Shown here piece after piece: positions 33,572 through 41,721 of a stretch of 64,000 bases of DNA (its first letter is position 1; each line of letters opens with the position of its first letter). Position numbers and translations under genes: made by a program. The notes under the pieces are model-generated. The model ran no database searches, was not told where the DNA came from, and was given only the letters and a program-made list of their open reading frames with translations. Source of the stretch: Lachnospiraceae bacterium. GTDB lineage: Bacteria; Bacillota; Clostridia; Lachnospirales; Lachnospiraceae. The stretch is from the NCBI GenBank assembly GCA_017399445.1, contig JAFQCM010000125.1, positions 17,050 through 81,049 on the forward strand. Direction: 5' to 3'.

Positions 33572-34087
33572 ATGACAGCAGAAGAATTAAAAAATTTAGA
33601 TGAGTTTGTAAAAGTATTAGATATGCAGGAGGAAATTCTGCAGTTTACCCATTTTACGAATCAGGATGCCTGGGAACTGGGAAGTATTATGGCAGCAGAA
33701 GCCAAAAGAAGAGGGGTATCCGTTGCTATTCGAATTGAATTAAATAATGGATATTGTGTATTCCAGTATGCAGCAGACAGAACTACACTTAGAAATCAGA
33801 TGTGGTTAGAACGAAAAATTAATACTGTGAAATTAATGGAAAAGAGCAGTCTGAATTTCTATGCTTCCCTTAGAAAATCAGACCAGACCATGGAAGATGT
33901 ATCTTTGGATGAAAGCATATATGCATGTTGTGGTGGGGCATTCCCAATCCGTATTGAAGATGTAGGAGTAATTGGAACTATTGCAGTATCTGGTTTGAAT
34001 CATGTAGGAGACCATGATTTTATTGTAAAATGTGTAAGTAAATATCTTCATGCAGACGAAGTGCCGAGAATCAGAGAAAATATGTAA
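33572..34087 (+). CDS. heme-degrading-domain / UPF0303 family protein
   Basis: A 171-residue protein with the GlcG/HbpS-like fold: EAKRRGVSVAIRIELNNGYCVFQYA, then FPIRIEDVGVIGTIAVSGL near the C-terminus. The family (DUF336-related, UPF0303) is often labelled heme-degrading after HbpS of Streptomyces, but that function is not proven for most members. ATG 33572 has TTGGAGG upstream; an in-frame TTG at 33557 lies before the SD and was rejected. It is a single-gene unit with its own promoter and terminator. Confidence 0.85.
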   Translation: MTAEELKNLDEFVKVLDMQEEILQFTHFTNQDAWELGSIMAAEAKRRGVSVAIRIELNNGYCVFQYAADRTTLRNQMWLERKINTVKLMEKSSLNFYASLRKSDQTMEDVSLDESIYACCGGAFPIRIEDVGVIGTIAVSGLNHVGDHDFIVKCVSKYLHADEVPRIRENM

Positions 34088-34095
34088 TAAAATGG

Positions 34096-34142
34096 GGCTG
34101 TCGCTTTAACGAATAAAAAATGTTAGAGCGCAGCCTTTTTTT
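34096..34142 (+). terminator. intrinsic terminator after the UPF0303 gene
   Basis: GGCTGTCGCTTTAAC pairs with GTTAGAGCGCAGCC (one bulge, one G-T pair), followed by TTTTTTT. Confidence 0.88.
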
Positions 34143-34182
34143 AGTTTACTTTTTTGTATAAAGAAAGAAGTTGAACACTAAT

Positions 34183-35079
34183 TCAGGAAAAAGAAAATGG
34201 CACAAGTCCTTCCATATCCCCAGGAAGGGGAGCAGTAAATTCCAATAACTCCCTAGTGATTGGATGTGTAAAAGTAAGCCGGTAAGAATGTAGTGCCTGG
34301 CGCTTTATATAAGTATAGTCAGGATTGTATAGGTAATCTCCAATCAAAGGATAACCTATATGTTTCATGTGAACTCGAATCTGATGAGTACGCCCAGTTT
34401 CCAATTTTAACTTTAAAAGAGAGTGGTTGTTTTTATATGCAAGTTTTTTGTAATGAGTAACAGCCTTTTCGCCATGTTCAAAATCCACCATTCGTTCAAT
34501 GGCAGAATTGGATTTTCGTCCGATAGGTGCGTCAACGGTGCCAGAGTCAGGTGGGTTTCCTTGAACAATAGCAAAATATTCTCTATGAATCAGTCGCTTG
34601 CTTACCATAGAAGAAAGAATAGCAGAACTTAAGCTGTTTTTTGCAATGATGGTAAGTCCGGTAGTATCCCTATCTAAACGGTTAATGCAGCGAAACACAA
34701 AGGGGGAATCTTCTTTTTGATAGTAATATGCAACACCATTAGCTAAAGAATTTTCATAATTATTTAAAGAAGGATGAATTGGTGTGTCAGCCGGCTTGTT
34801 TAAAACCAGAATATCCTCATCCTCAAAAACAATATTTAAGTTCATAGGAACTGGAACAATTTTTTTTGAAGGAGATTCTTCCCTTATATTAACACGAAGT
34901 AAATCCCCGTTTTTTAAGTGATAGCGTGTGTTCTGGTGTTGTTGATTTACTAAAATTCCATCATCATATTTCTTTAATTGGGAAATAATATGACGAGAAA
35001 AGCCATGTGACTTCAAAAAGAAATCAATGGCTTCCTCCTCATTTTGTTTAGTTATGTGAAAATGAAACATTCGGTTCAT
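34183..35079 (-). CDS. RluA-family pseudouridine synthase
   Basis: A 298-residue pseudouridine synthase with an N-terminal S4-like region (FSRHIISQLKKYDDGILVN) and the catalytic motif INRLDRDTTGL (Asp about residue 137). Motif LETGRTHQIRVHMKHIGYPLIGD follows. It most resembles the RluD/YjbO group acting on 23S rRNA, but the target position cannot be read from the sequence. It is the second gene of a minus-strand unit: the start lies 4 bp after the FAH-family stop. Confidence 0.92.
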   Translation of the reverse strand: MNRMFHFHITKQNEEEAIDFFLKSHGFSRHIISQLKKYDDGILVNQQHQNTRYHLKNGDLLRVNIREESPSKKIVPVPMNLNIVFEDEDILVLNKPADTPIHPSLNNYENSLANGVAYYYQKEDSPFVFRCINRLDRDTTGLTIIAKNSLSSAILSSMVSKRLIHREYFAIVQGNPPDSGTVDAPIGRKSNSAIERMVDFEHGEKAVTHYKKLAYKNNHSLLKLKLETGRTHQIRVHMKHIGYPLIGDYLYNPDYTYIKRQALHSYRLTFTHPITRELLEFTAPLPGDMEGLVPFSFS

Positions 35080-35083
35080 AAAT

Positions 35084-35977
35084 TTAATATCCTATCGTAT
35101 TAATTAAAGTTCCAATGCCTTCAATTTCACAGCGTACCTCATCTCCGGGCTGTAAAAAATTTGGTGGTTCCATTCCCATGCCAACTCCCGCAGGAGTACC
35201 AGTGGAAATAATTGTACCAGTTTTCAAAGTCATTCCCTTAGATAATTCACTGATAATATGAGGAATGGAAAAAAGCATAAGATTGGTATTACTGTCCTGA
35301 CGCAGTTCTTCATTTACATAACTTTTAATTGAAATGTTTAAAGGAAGTGGAAGTTCGTCAGCAGTGGTTATGTATGGGCCAAGTGGGGTAAAGCCATCAA
35401 AGCTTTTTCCAAAATACCATTGCTGGTGACGTGTCTGAATATTTCGGGCACTAACATCATTTAAAATGGTATAACCAAAAATATATTTTTCGGCATCTTC
35501 TTCGGAAACATTTTTTGCATCTTTTCCAATAATAACAGCTAATTCAGCTTCATAGTCTAAAGAGTCTACTAAACCTGGATAACTAGGAATGATATCTCCT
35601 GTGGCACTGGTTTCATTTACTCTTTTGGAAAAATAAATAGCATAAGTATCTTCTGGCTGAAATGCATTTTCTTTATATTTTGCATATTCAGCTCTGTGTT
35701 CTCTGTAATTGACGCCAAGACAGATAATATCCTGTAAAGGCTTTTGAATTGGTGCACATAATTTTACAGCGGATAATGGAATAGAAGGAATATCTGGTGC
35801 ATTTTGAGCCAGATTTAAACGCTCAAATTCTGCATTTGTAAGCTGTTCAATAGTAGTAAGCATATCCTTGTATTCGATATCCAAAAGAGAGAGAGGTATT
35901 ACAGCATTTTTCGTTCTGTGTAAAATACCTACCTGTGGGTTATCATCCGTCCTGTTCATGTAAGTTAATAATTTCAT
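35084..35977 (-). CDS. fumarylacetoacetate hydrolase family protein
   Basis: A 297-residue protein with an N-terminal domain and the FAH catalytic fold: CLGVNYREHRAEYAK, the metal-binding Glu-Glu-Asp set in SLDYEAELAVIIG and LNDVSARN, KSFDGFTPLGP, and GTIISTGTPAGVGMG. Family members hydrolyse or hydrate acylpyruvates and related oxo-acids; the closest general labels are acylpyruvase and 2-keto-4-pentenoate hydratase. No neighbouring catabolic genes indicate the substrate. SD GGGAG lies on the minus strand and a consensus-like promoter lies at 36010-36038. Confidence 0.92.
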   Translation of the reverse strand: MKLLTYMNRTDDNPQVGILHRTKNAVIPLSLLDIEYKDMLTTIEQLTNAEFERLNLAQNAPDIPSIPLSAVKLCAPIQKPLQDIICLGVNYREHRAEYAKYKENAFQPEDTYAIYFSKRVNETSATGDIIPSYPGLVDSLDYEAELAVIIGKDAKNVSEEDAEKYIFGYTILNDVSARNIQTRHQQWYFGKSFDGFTPLGPYITTADELPLPLNISIKSYVNEELRQDSNTNLMLFSIPHIISELSKGMTLKTGTIISTGTPAGVGMGMEPPNFLQPGDEVRCEIEGIGTLINTIGY

Positions 35978-36009
35978 TTTTATACGCTCCCGCTTTTTTT
36001 GTCTTAAAT

Positions 36010-36038
36010 ATTATATAACTTATAAGGTAGGAATACAA
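36010..36038 (-). promoter_or_regulatory. sigma-A promoter of the FAH-family gene
   Basis: On the minus strand: TTGTAT, 17-bp spacer, TATAAT. It is divergent from the moxR promoter about 50 bp away. Confidence 0.82.
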
Positions 36039-36085
36039 GAAAAAAATCGCAGAAAAAGGGAAAATAGTGTAACAGGAAAAATATT

Positions 36086-36114
36086 TTGTACTTACGTGAG
36101 AGTTATAGTAAAAT
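36086..36114 (+). promoter_or_regulatory. sigma-A promoter of the moxR operon
   Basis: TTGTAC (36086-36091), 17-bp spacer, TAAAAT (36109-36114). Confidence 0.78.
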
Positions 36115-36166
36115 AGGATACGGAAGCAAAAAACTATATAAAAAGAAAGAAAAGTGGAGGAGTAAG

Positions 36167-37093
36167 ATGCAGCAAAAAATAGAAGCAGTAAAAAGGGAAA
36201 TTAGTAAAGCAGTTAGGGGAAAAGATGATATAATTTTAAAAGTATTAGCCGCTATTTTTGCAGGCGGACATGTACTTTTAGAGGATATTCCCGGAGTAGG
36301 GAAAACAACTCTTGCCATGAGTATTGCTAAAACATTGGATTTGAAATATAAAAGGGTACAGTTTACTCCAGATGTGCTTCCTAGTGATTTACTGGGATTT
36401 TCTATGTATAATAGTTCTAACAGGGAATTTGAATATAAAGAGGGAGCAGTAATGTGCAATCTTTTTCTGGCAGATGAAATTAACAGAACATCCCCAAAGA
36501 CTCAGTCTGCATTGTTGGAGGTAATGGAAGAGGGAAATGTAACAGTTGATGGCGTAACCAGAAAGTTGCCAGAGCCTTTTGTGGTAATTGCAACGGAAAA
36601 TCCGGTAGGTTCTTCCGGTACCCAGTTATTACCAGAATCTCAACTAGACCGTTTTATGATTTGTTTAACGATGGGTTATCCAGCTCATGAAGATGCCATA
36701 GATATTTTGAAAGGAAATGCAGGTTCTCCTTTGAGTACCTTAAATGGAACTATGGATGCAGAAAGTTTATTGGAAGTAAAAAAACAGGTAAATGACATGT
36801 ATGTACATGATTCTATTTATGAGTATATTGTTAATGTTGTCGAAAGAACCAGAGAAAATGAGTATTTTTATTCTGGTGTCAGCCCAAGAGGAAGTATTGC
36901 ATTGCTTAGAATGGCAAAAGCCATGGCATATATGAAAGGAAAAAAATGTGTTACTCCGGAAGAAATCAAAGAAGTATTAGGAGATGTATTGGGACACAGA
37001 GTTATTTTAAGCTCTATGGCAAGAGCGGAAGGAATGACAGAAAAGGAAGCATTAATGGAAGTGTTAAAGGAGATTAAAGTACCAAGAACATAG
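36167..37093 (+). CDS. MoxR-type AAA+ ATPase
   Basis: A 308-residue AAA+ protein with Walker A EDIPGVGKTT, Walker B FLADEINRTSPKTQSALLEVMEEG, sensor 1 ATENPVG and a C-terminal lid domain. MoxR ATPases act as chaperones in assembly or activation of partner complexes, usually with VWA or DUF58 proteins. I chose ATG 36167 with SD GGAGGAG; the frame stays open upstream to 36086, but those codons overlap the promoter. It starts the moxR-DUF58-transglutaminase operon. Confidence 0.94.
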   Translation: MQQKIEAVKREISKAVRGKDDIILKVLAAIFAGGHVLLEDIPGVGKTTLAMSIAKTLDLKYKRVQFTPDVLPSDLLGFSMYNSSNREFEYKEGAVMCNLFLADEINRTSPKTQSALLEVMEEGNVTVDGVTRKLPEPFVVIATENPVGSSGTQLLPESQLDRFMICLTMGYPAHEDAIDILKGNAGSPLSTLNGTMDAESLLEVKKQVNDMYVHDSIYEYIVNVVERTRENEYFYSGVSPRGSIALLRMAKAMAYMKGKKCVTPEEIKEVLGDVLGHRVILSSMARAEGMTEKEALMEVLKEIKVPRT

Positions 37094-37102
37094 GAGAGAA
37101 AG

Positions 37103-38197
37103 ATGAAGAAAGTTAAAAATGCCATAAGATATCTGTTGGTATTAGCAGGCTTCCTAGTGATTTTTAAATTATTTCCCGGTTACTTTTTAGGATTAATGAT
37201 TGTATTTCTGATATTTTTAGGAATCTATGATTTGGTGGCTTTAGAGTTTCTTGCCAAAAAGATGGATATAAGCTTAAAACTTCCAAAAGAACCTATGATT
37301 AAAAATAATAAAATAAGTATTTTGATGGAAGTGCAGAATCCTACCATATTTTTTAGTGGAGATGTAACTTTAAAGATGAAAATATACAATGAATTTTATG
37401 GTGACAGTATAGAAACATTTTTTCATATCCCTGTATACGGAAAAGAAAAAGAAACTATAGTATTGCCTATAGAATTTCAATATTGTGGAAAAATTAGAAT
37501 CACTTTGGAAGAAATAAAAATATTAGGTCTTTTAGGTATCATGGAGCGAAAAAAGAAAATCCAGAAAAAAGAGGATATTTTTTATGTGTTTCCAAAGAAA
37601 ATGGAGCGTCAAGAAAATATAAAAAGACAGGAAGGACTCACTGAAAAGATTCAGCGTAAAAACAGCAACTGCGAAAGTACAAATAAGGGTAGTGATTTTA
37701 TCGAAGTTAGTGATATCAGGGAGTATATCCCCGGGGACAGAATGCGGGATATTCATTGGAAACTTTCTGCTAAAAAAGAACTGCTTATGGTAAAAGAGCA
37801 TGTGAATATGTCAGATACCAGACAAATTATATTGTTAGAATTGGCAGAAGATATCAAAGAAGAACACAAAATAATGGAAGAAGTTTTGGAAGTGACTGCA
37901 AAGGTTATGAAAAGCTTTTTGGCACAAGGTATGGGATTTGAACTTTTTTGGTGGAATGAAAGAAAAAAGGAAATTTGTCATAAAGAAGTTCAGTTATCAA
38001 AAGATATTTCAAAAGTGACGGAGCTGCTTTTAGATGCAAAAGTTTATCAGGAAAACCAACTGCTAGAGAATCTTTGGAAATCAAAAAATCATAGAGGGGA
38101 AAGTTATGTATGGATTGGGAAAGATGAAAAAGTTTTAGAATATAAGATAATTGCTAAGGGAAAAGCAGGAGTTATTGCAAAGTGGGAGGAGGGATAA
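37103..38197 (+). CDS. DUF58 domain membrane protein
   Basis: A 364-residue protein with two N-terminal membrane segments (about residues 9-45), a beta-rich middle and the DUF58 motif DIREYIPGDRMRDIHWKLSAKKELLMVKEH (about 202-232). DUF58 proteins are partners of MoxR ATPases and have a VWA-like fold. The partner transglutaminase gene starts 1 bp after the stop. The operon suggests a cell-surface assembly or peptidoglycan-associated process, but its substrate is not known. Confidence 0.92.
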   Translation: MKKVKNAIRYLLVLAGFLVIFKLFPGYFLGLMIVFLIFLGIYDLVALEFLAKKMDISLKLPKEPMIKNNKISILMEVQNPTIFFSGDVTLKMKIYNEFYGDSIETFFHIPVYGKEKETIVLPIEFQYCGKIRITLEEIKILGLLGIMERKKKIQKKEDIFYVFPKKMERQENIKRQEGLTEKIQRKNSNCESTNKGSDFIEVSDIREYIPGDRMRDIHWKLSAKKELLMVKEHVNMSDTRQIILLELAEDIKEEHKIMEEVLEVTAKVMKSFLAQGMGFELFWWNERKKEICHKEVQLSKDISKVTELLLDAKVYQENQLLENLWKSKNHRGESYVWIGKDEKVLEYKIIAKGKAGVIAKWEEG

Positions 38198-38198
38198 A

Positions 38199-40595
38199 AT
38201 GGGCATTTGGAAAAAGAAAAAGGAATCAAAAAAAACGGAAAAGCTTGGCGATGGAATTTTTCTTTATGATATAAAATATACTCGAAAGTCCACAGTTATT
38301 CCTCTGATTGCAAGAGGAATTGTAATTTTTCTCTTGGTAATTGGGACCGTAGGAGGTTTTTTCTCCACCTTTGGATTAGAATATAATAAAGTAATTTTTG
38401 CAGCGGTTATTTTGGGGATTTCCTTGTACTTTAGTATAATTTATATAAGACCGGCAGTAAGAAACTTAGGTTATCTTTTATTTTTTATCATATTTGTCAT
38501 TTGGGCTATTCAATACAGGTATTATATTAATAGTGGTTTTTATGCGGTAATTAACGAAATGGCATTAACAATTGCAGATTATTTTCAGCTAGGGGGAGCA
38601 AACGAATATTCAGAATATTTTAGTAACAGATATGTAACAGTAACCATGACAGGATGTTTTCTTGGAATTGTTGAGGCATTACTGATGAATATTTCAATGA
38701 CTGGTAAAATCAAAGTATTTGGTTTGGCCCAAATGTGTGTGTCAGTATATCTGCTGCCTGTTTATCTGGAAGAAGAACCAGGTCTTGGATATATGTTATG
38801 CATTATGGCAGGTTTGGGATGTGCTGTTTTATTAAAAGCAAGTGGACATTTTAAAGATAAAGTTAATAAAAGAAAAAATTTTTTCAAAAAAAAGAAAGAA
38901 GTGTCAGCCAATATTTCCTATGGACAATCGCCAGAAATCTGGATGCAGACCATAGGATTTACGGTAGGAATGGCAGGAATCTGTATTCTTTGTGTCAATT
39001 TCTTTTTACCACAAAACAAATTTTTGGATGTATTTCATGGAAGTTCTTTGAAAACTACAATGGATGCTTACTTTTTAGATTTGTGGCAGTTTGGACTAGA
39101 TGGAGTATTTGGAAAAAATGCATCTGGAGGTATGAGTAAAGGAAAATTGGGCAGAACAGGTTCTGTACAGCCGGATTATGAAACCGATTTAGTAATTAAA
39201 TTTACTCCTTATTCTACGGATACACTTTACTTAAAGGCTTACACAGGAATTGTATATGGTGATAATCAGTGGGAAAGTGAAGCTGAAGTTCTGCAAATTC
39301 CTATAAATCAAACCCCGGGCCAGTTAAAGTTTAAAAGTGAAACTATGTATGAGGAGGCAAAAATATTAAAGGAGTTGCAGGCAAAATGGGAGACGAATTT
39401 TGGAAAAGGAATTTTTTGGATAGAAAATGTAGATGCTGATATGGATTTTTTATATTATCCATATTATACCTTATTCGAAGATTATAGTAATTATAAGGGA
39501 TGGAAAGGATTATCTTATGGAGAAAAAAGAGAATATACTTATTATCCTATGACATCAGAACCAGTAACAGATCAAAAAAGAGAGGAATTAGATAGGATTT
39601 ATTTTGATGTTCCGAAAAAAAACCAAAAGGCTGTGGCAGAGATTTGCAAAGAAATGGATTTACATGGAAGTCAGGAAGAAATTATAGAGCAGGTAGTAAA
39701 CTATTTTCAGGAAAATATTCCATATACAGTACGTCCGGGTTTTGTTCCAAAAGATGAGGATGTAATTAATTTTTTTCTTACAAAAAACAAAAAAGGTTAT
39801 TGTGCTCATTTTGCCTCATCTGCAGTGTTGATTTTTCGGTATATGGGAATTCCAGCCAGATATGTAGAAGGCTATGCTGTTAATTATGGACAAGTGTTAG
39901 AGGGCACTATAACGGAGGAAAATTATGAAGATTATTATCAGGGCTATTCTCCTTTAGGGAAAACAGCAGTAGTTGAAGTGGAAGTTTCTGATGCATCGGC
40001 TCATGCATGGGTGGAAGTATTTGAGGAAGATTTTGGATGGATTCCAGTAGAAGTTACGCCAAGTTCCAGTGAGGATATAGAGGATACCAATGATTTTTGG
40101 AACTTTTTTGGAAGTTTATTTGGAGAAAGTCCTCAATTACAGAAAACAGAAGGAAATGGACAGACAGAATCAAGAAAGAATATAACAATAGATAGTGGAA
40201 AAGTAAGTACTTTATTTTTAGCTGTGTGCCTGGCAATTCTGGTATTATGTGTAGGAAAAGTAATAAGGAAAATCCGTTTTTGTAATAACAAAAACAAAAA
40301 GGAAAAGTTAATTGAAGAATATCAGCTGCTGTGTAATATATTAAGGTATCTGGATATTACTTTTCACCAGTGTGCTTCGCATAAGGAGCAGTTCATTTGG
40401 ATGAAAGAAAAATTCCAGGTGGAAGAAGTTGAGACAATGGCTTCTTTTATGGAAGAAATAAGTTATTCACAAGAAAAAATAGAAGATACAATAATTTTTT
40501 CATATGAAAAGAAGCTTATACAAATAGGAAGACAAATCATTCAAAAGTTAAGTCTGAAAGAAAAAATAAAAGTAATAGGATATTTTGTTTCTTAA
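38199..40595 (+). CDS. membrane-bound transglutaminase-like protein (TgpA type)
   Basis: A 798-residue polytopic protein with several N-terminal membrane segments (about residues 30-270), a large extracellular part with a transglutaminase-like core, and a last membrane segment near 668-685 before a cytoplasmic helical tail. The core Cys is in KGYCAHFASSAVLIFRYMGIPARYVEGY, the His in SAHAWVEV; the third catalytic position reads WIPVEVTP with Glu instead of Asp. ATG 38199 follows GGGAGGAGG. The MoxR/DUF58/transglutaminase set is conserved; function at the envelope is inferred. Confidence 0.92.
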   Translation: MGIWKKKKESKKTEKLGDGIFLYDIKYTRKSTVIPLIARGIVIFLLVIGTVGGFFSTFGLEYNKVIFAAVILGISLYFSIIYIRPAVRNLGYLLFFIIFVIWAIQYRYYINSGFYAVINEMALTIADYFQLGGANEYSEYFSNRYVTVTMTGCFLGIVEALLMNISMTGKIKVFGLAQMCVSVYLLPVYLEEEPGLGYMLCIMAGLGCAVLLKASGHFKDKVNKRKNFFKKKKEVSANISYGQSPEIWMQTIGFTVGMAGICILCVNFFLPQNKFLDVFHGSSLKTTMDAYFLDLWQFGLDGVFGKNASGGMSKGKLGRTGSVQPDYETDLVIKFTPYSTDTLYLKAYTGIVYGDNQWESEAEVLQIPINQTPGQLKFKSETMYEEAKILKELQAKWETNFGKGIFWIENVDADMDFLYYPYYTLFEDYSNYKGWKGLSYGEKREYTYYPMTSEPVTDQKREELDRIYFDVPKKNQKAVAEICKEMDLHGSQEEIIEQVVNYFQENIPYTVRPGFVPKDEDVINFFLTKNKKGYCAHFASSAVLIFRYMGIPARYVEGYAVNYGQVLEGTITEENYEDYYQGYSPLGKTAVVEVEVSDASAHAWVEVFEEDFGWIPVEVTPSSSEDIEDTNDFWNFFGSLFGESPQLQKTEGNGQTESRKNITIDSGKVSTLFLAVCLAILVLCVGKVIRKIRFCNNKNKKEKLIEEYQLLCNILRYLDITFHQCASHKEQFIWMKEKFQVEEVETMASFMEEISYSQEKIEDTIIFSYEKKLIQIGRQIIQKLSLKEKIKVIGYFVS

Positions 40596-40685
40596 AAAAT
40601 GTAAAAGTAAAATGGAAAATATTTTATGAAAAGAAAAAAGTATGATAGTATATAGCAAATAAAAACAAACTATGGAGGAAAAGTA

Positions 40686-41435
40686 ATGAAATTAGTATCA
40701 TGGAATGTAAATGGTATCAGAGCTTGTATCGGAAAAGGTTTTTTAGAGGTATTTGAACAGATGGATGCAGATGTTTTTTGTCTGCAGGAAACAAAATTAT
40801 CCCAGGGACAGTTGGAATTAGACTTACCAGGATATTATCAATATTGGAATTATGCAGAGAAGAAAGGGTATTCTGGAACTGCAATATTTTCAAAAAAAGA
40901 GCCGGTTTCTATAAGTTATGGAATTGGAATACCAGAACATGATAAAGAAGGAAGGGTAATTACAGCAGAATATGAAGAATTCTATTTTGTGACAGTATAT
41001 ACACCAAATTCTCAAAATGAACTGGCAAGATTGTCCTACCGTATGCAGTGGGAAGATGATTTTTTAAATTATGTAAAAGAACTAGAAAAGAAAAAGCCGG
41101 TGATTTATGCAGGAGATTTGAATGTAGCCCATAAAGAAATTGACTTAAAAAATCCAAAAACCAATCAAAAAAATGCAGGTTTTACAAAAGAAGAAAGAGA
41201 AAAAATGACAAGGGCAATAGAAAGCGGTTTTGTTGATTCCTTCCGTTATTTTTATCCAGAACAGGAAGGAATTTATTCCTGGTGGTCTTATCGTTTTAAA
41301 GCAAGAGAAAAAAACGCAGGATGGCGGATTGATTATTTTATGGTTTCTGAAAGCTTAAAGGAAAATATGAAATCTGCTAAAATTCATACAGATATTTTGG
41401 GGTCTGATCATTGCCCGGTAGAACTTATTATGTAA
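40686..41435 (+). CDS. xth: exodeoxyribonuclease III (AP endonuclease)
   Basis: A 249-residue ExoA/Xth-type enzyme of base-excision repair that incises abasic sites. Motifs: [21 protein letters not shown] (catalytic Glu), [43 protein letters not shown] and the C-terminal [12 protein letters not shown] 40686 follows TGGAGGAA. The stop codon TAA lies inside the left terminal repeat of the dispersed element (41432 onward), so the element borders or supplies the end of this gene. The last residues look normal for the family. Confidence 0.95.
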   Translation: MKLVSWNVNGIRACIGKGFLEVFEQMDADVFCLQETKLSQGQLELDLPGYYQYWNYAEKKGYSGTAIFSKKEPVSISYGIGIPEHDKEGRVITAEYEEFYFVTVYTPNSQNELARLSYRMQWEDDFLNYVKELEKKKPVIYAGDLNVAHKEIDLKNPKTNQKNAGFTKEEREKMTRAIESGFVDSFRYFYPEQEGIYSWWSYRFKAREKNAGWRIDYFMVSESLKENMKSAKIHTDILGSDHCPVELIM

Positions 41436-41618
41436 CAGTTTCGCCATGATATGTGATACAAGTGTATTATGCTCCCATAAAATGCAATTGTATCACATAT
41501 CATGAGCGGAACGCCTGTATATGAGCAAAGGTAGTTGCGTAGCAACGGAAAGCAAGATGATAGTGCGACTTTGCGATACCGAAGGAGTACAGAGTAATGG
41601 CGTGGGCTGAACTGTTAC
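41432..41618 (+). repeat. dispersed structured repeat, copy B
   Basis: A 187-bp element with ends GTAACAGTT / AACTGTTAC and a 17-bp perfect internal stem CATGATATGTGATACAA / TTGTATCACATATCATG. Compared with copy A it has about 20 substitutions and small indels. One substitution pair in the long stem (A-T in A, C-G in B) keeps pairing, and the 10th terminal pair changes from C-G to T-G, also compatible with RNA pairing. A small hairpin GTTGC-GTA-GCAAC is perfect here but weak in copy A. The -35 of the topoisomerase promoter lies 29 bp downstream. Confidence 0.8.
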
Positions 41619-41647
41619 ACATTATGAAATGTAGTTGTCTTGCCTCA

Positions 41648-41677
41648 TTGACGAATAGGGAACGTTTGTGCTATTAT
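41648..41677 (+). promoter_or_regulatory. sigma-A promoter of the topoisomerase operon
   Basis: TTGACG (41648-41653), 18-bp spacer, TATTAT (41672-41677). Leader of about 38 nt. Confidence 0.72.
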
Positions 41678-41721
41678 ATAGGAATGACTTTTTTTGGAAA
41701 AATGAGAGAAGGGACGATATT

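Noticed and set aside
36086..36166. N-terminal extension of the MoxR protein
   Set aside because: It begins on the -35 box of the operon promoter and lacks an SD; ATG 36167 has GGAGGAG.
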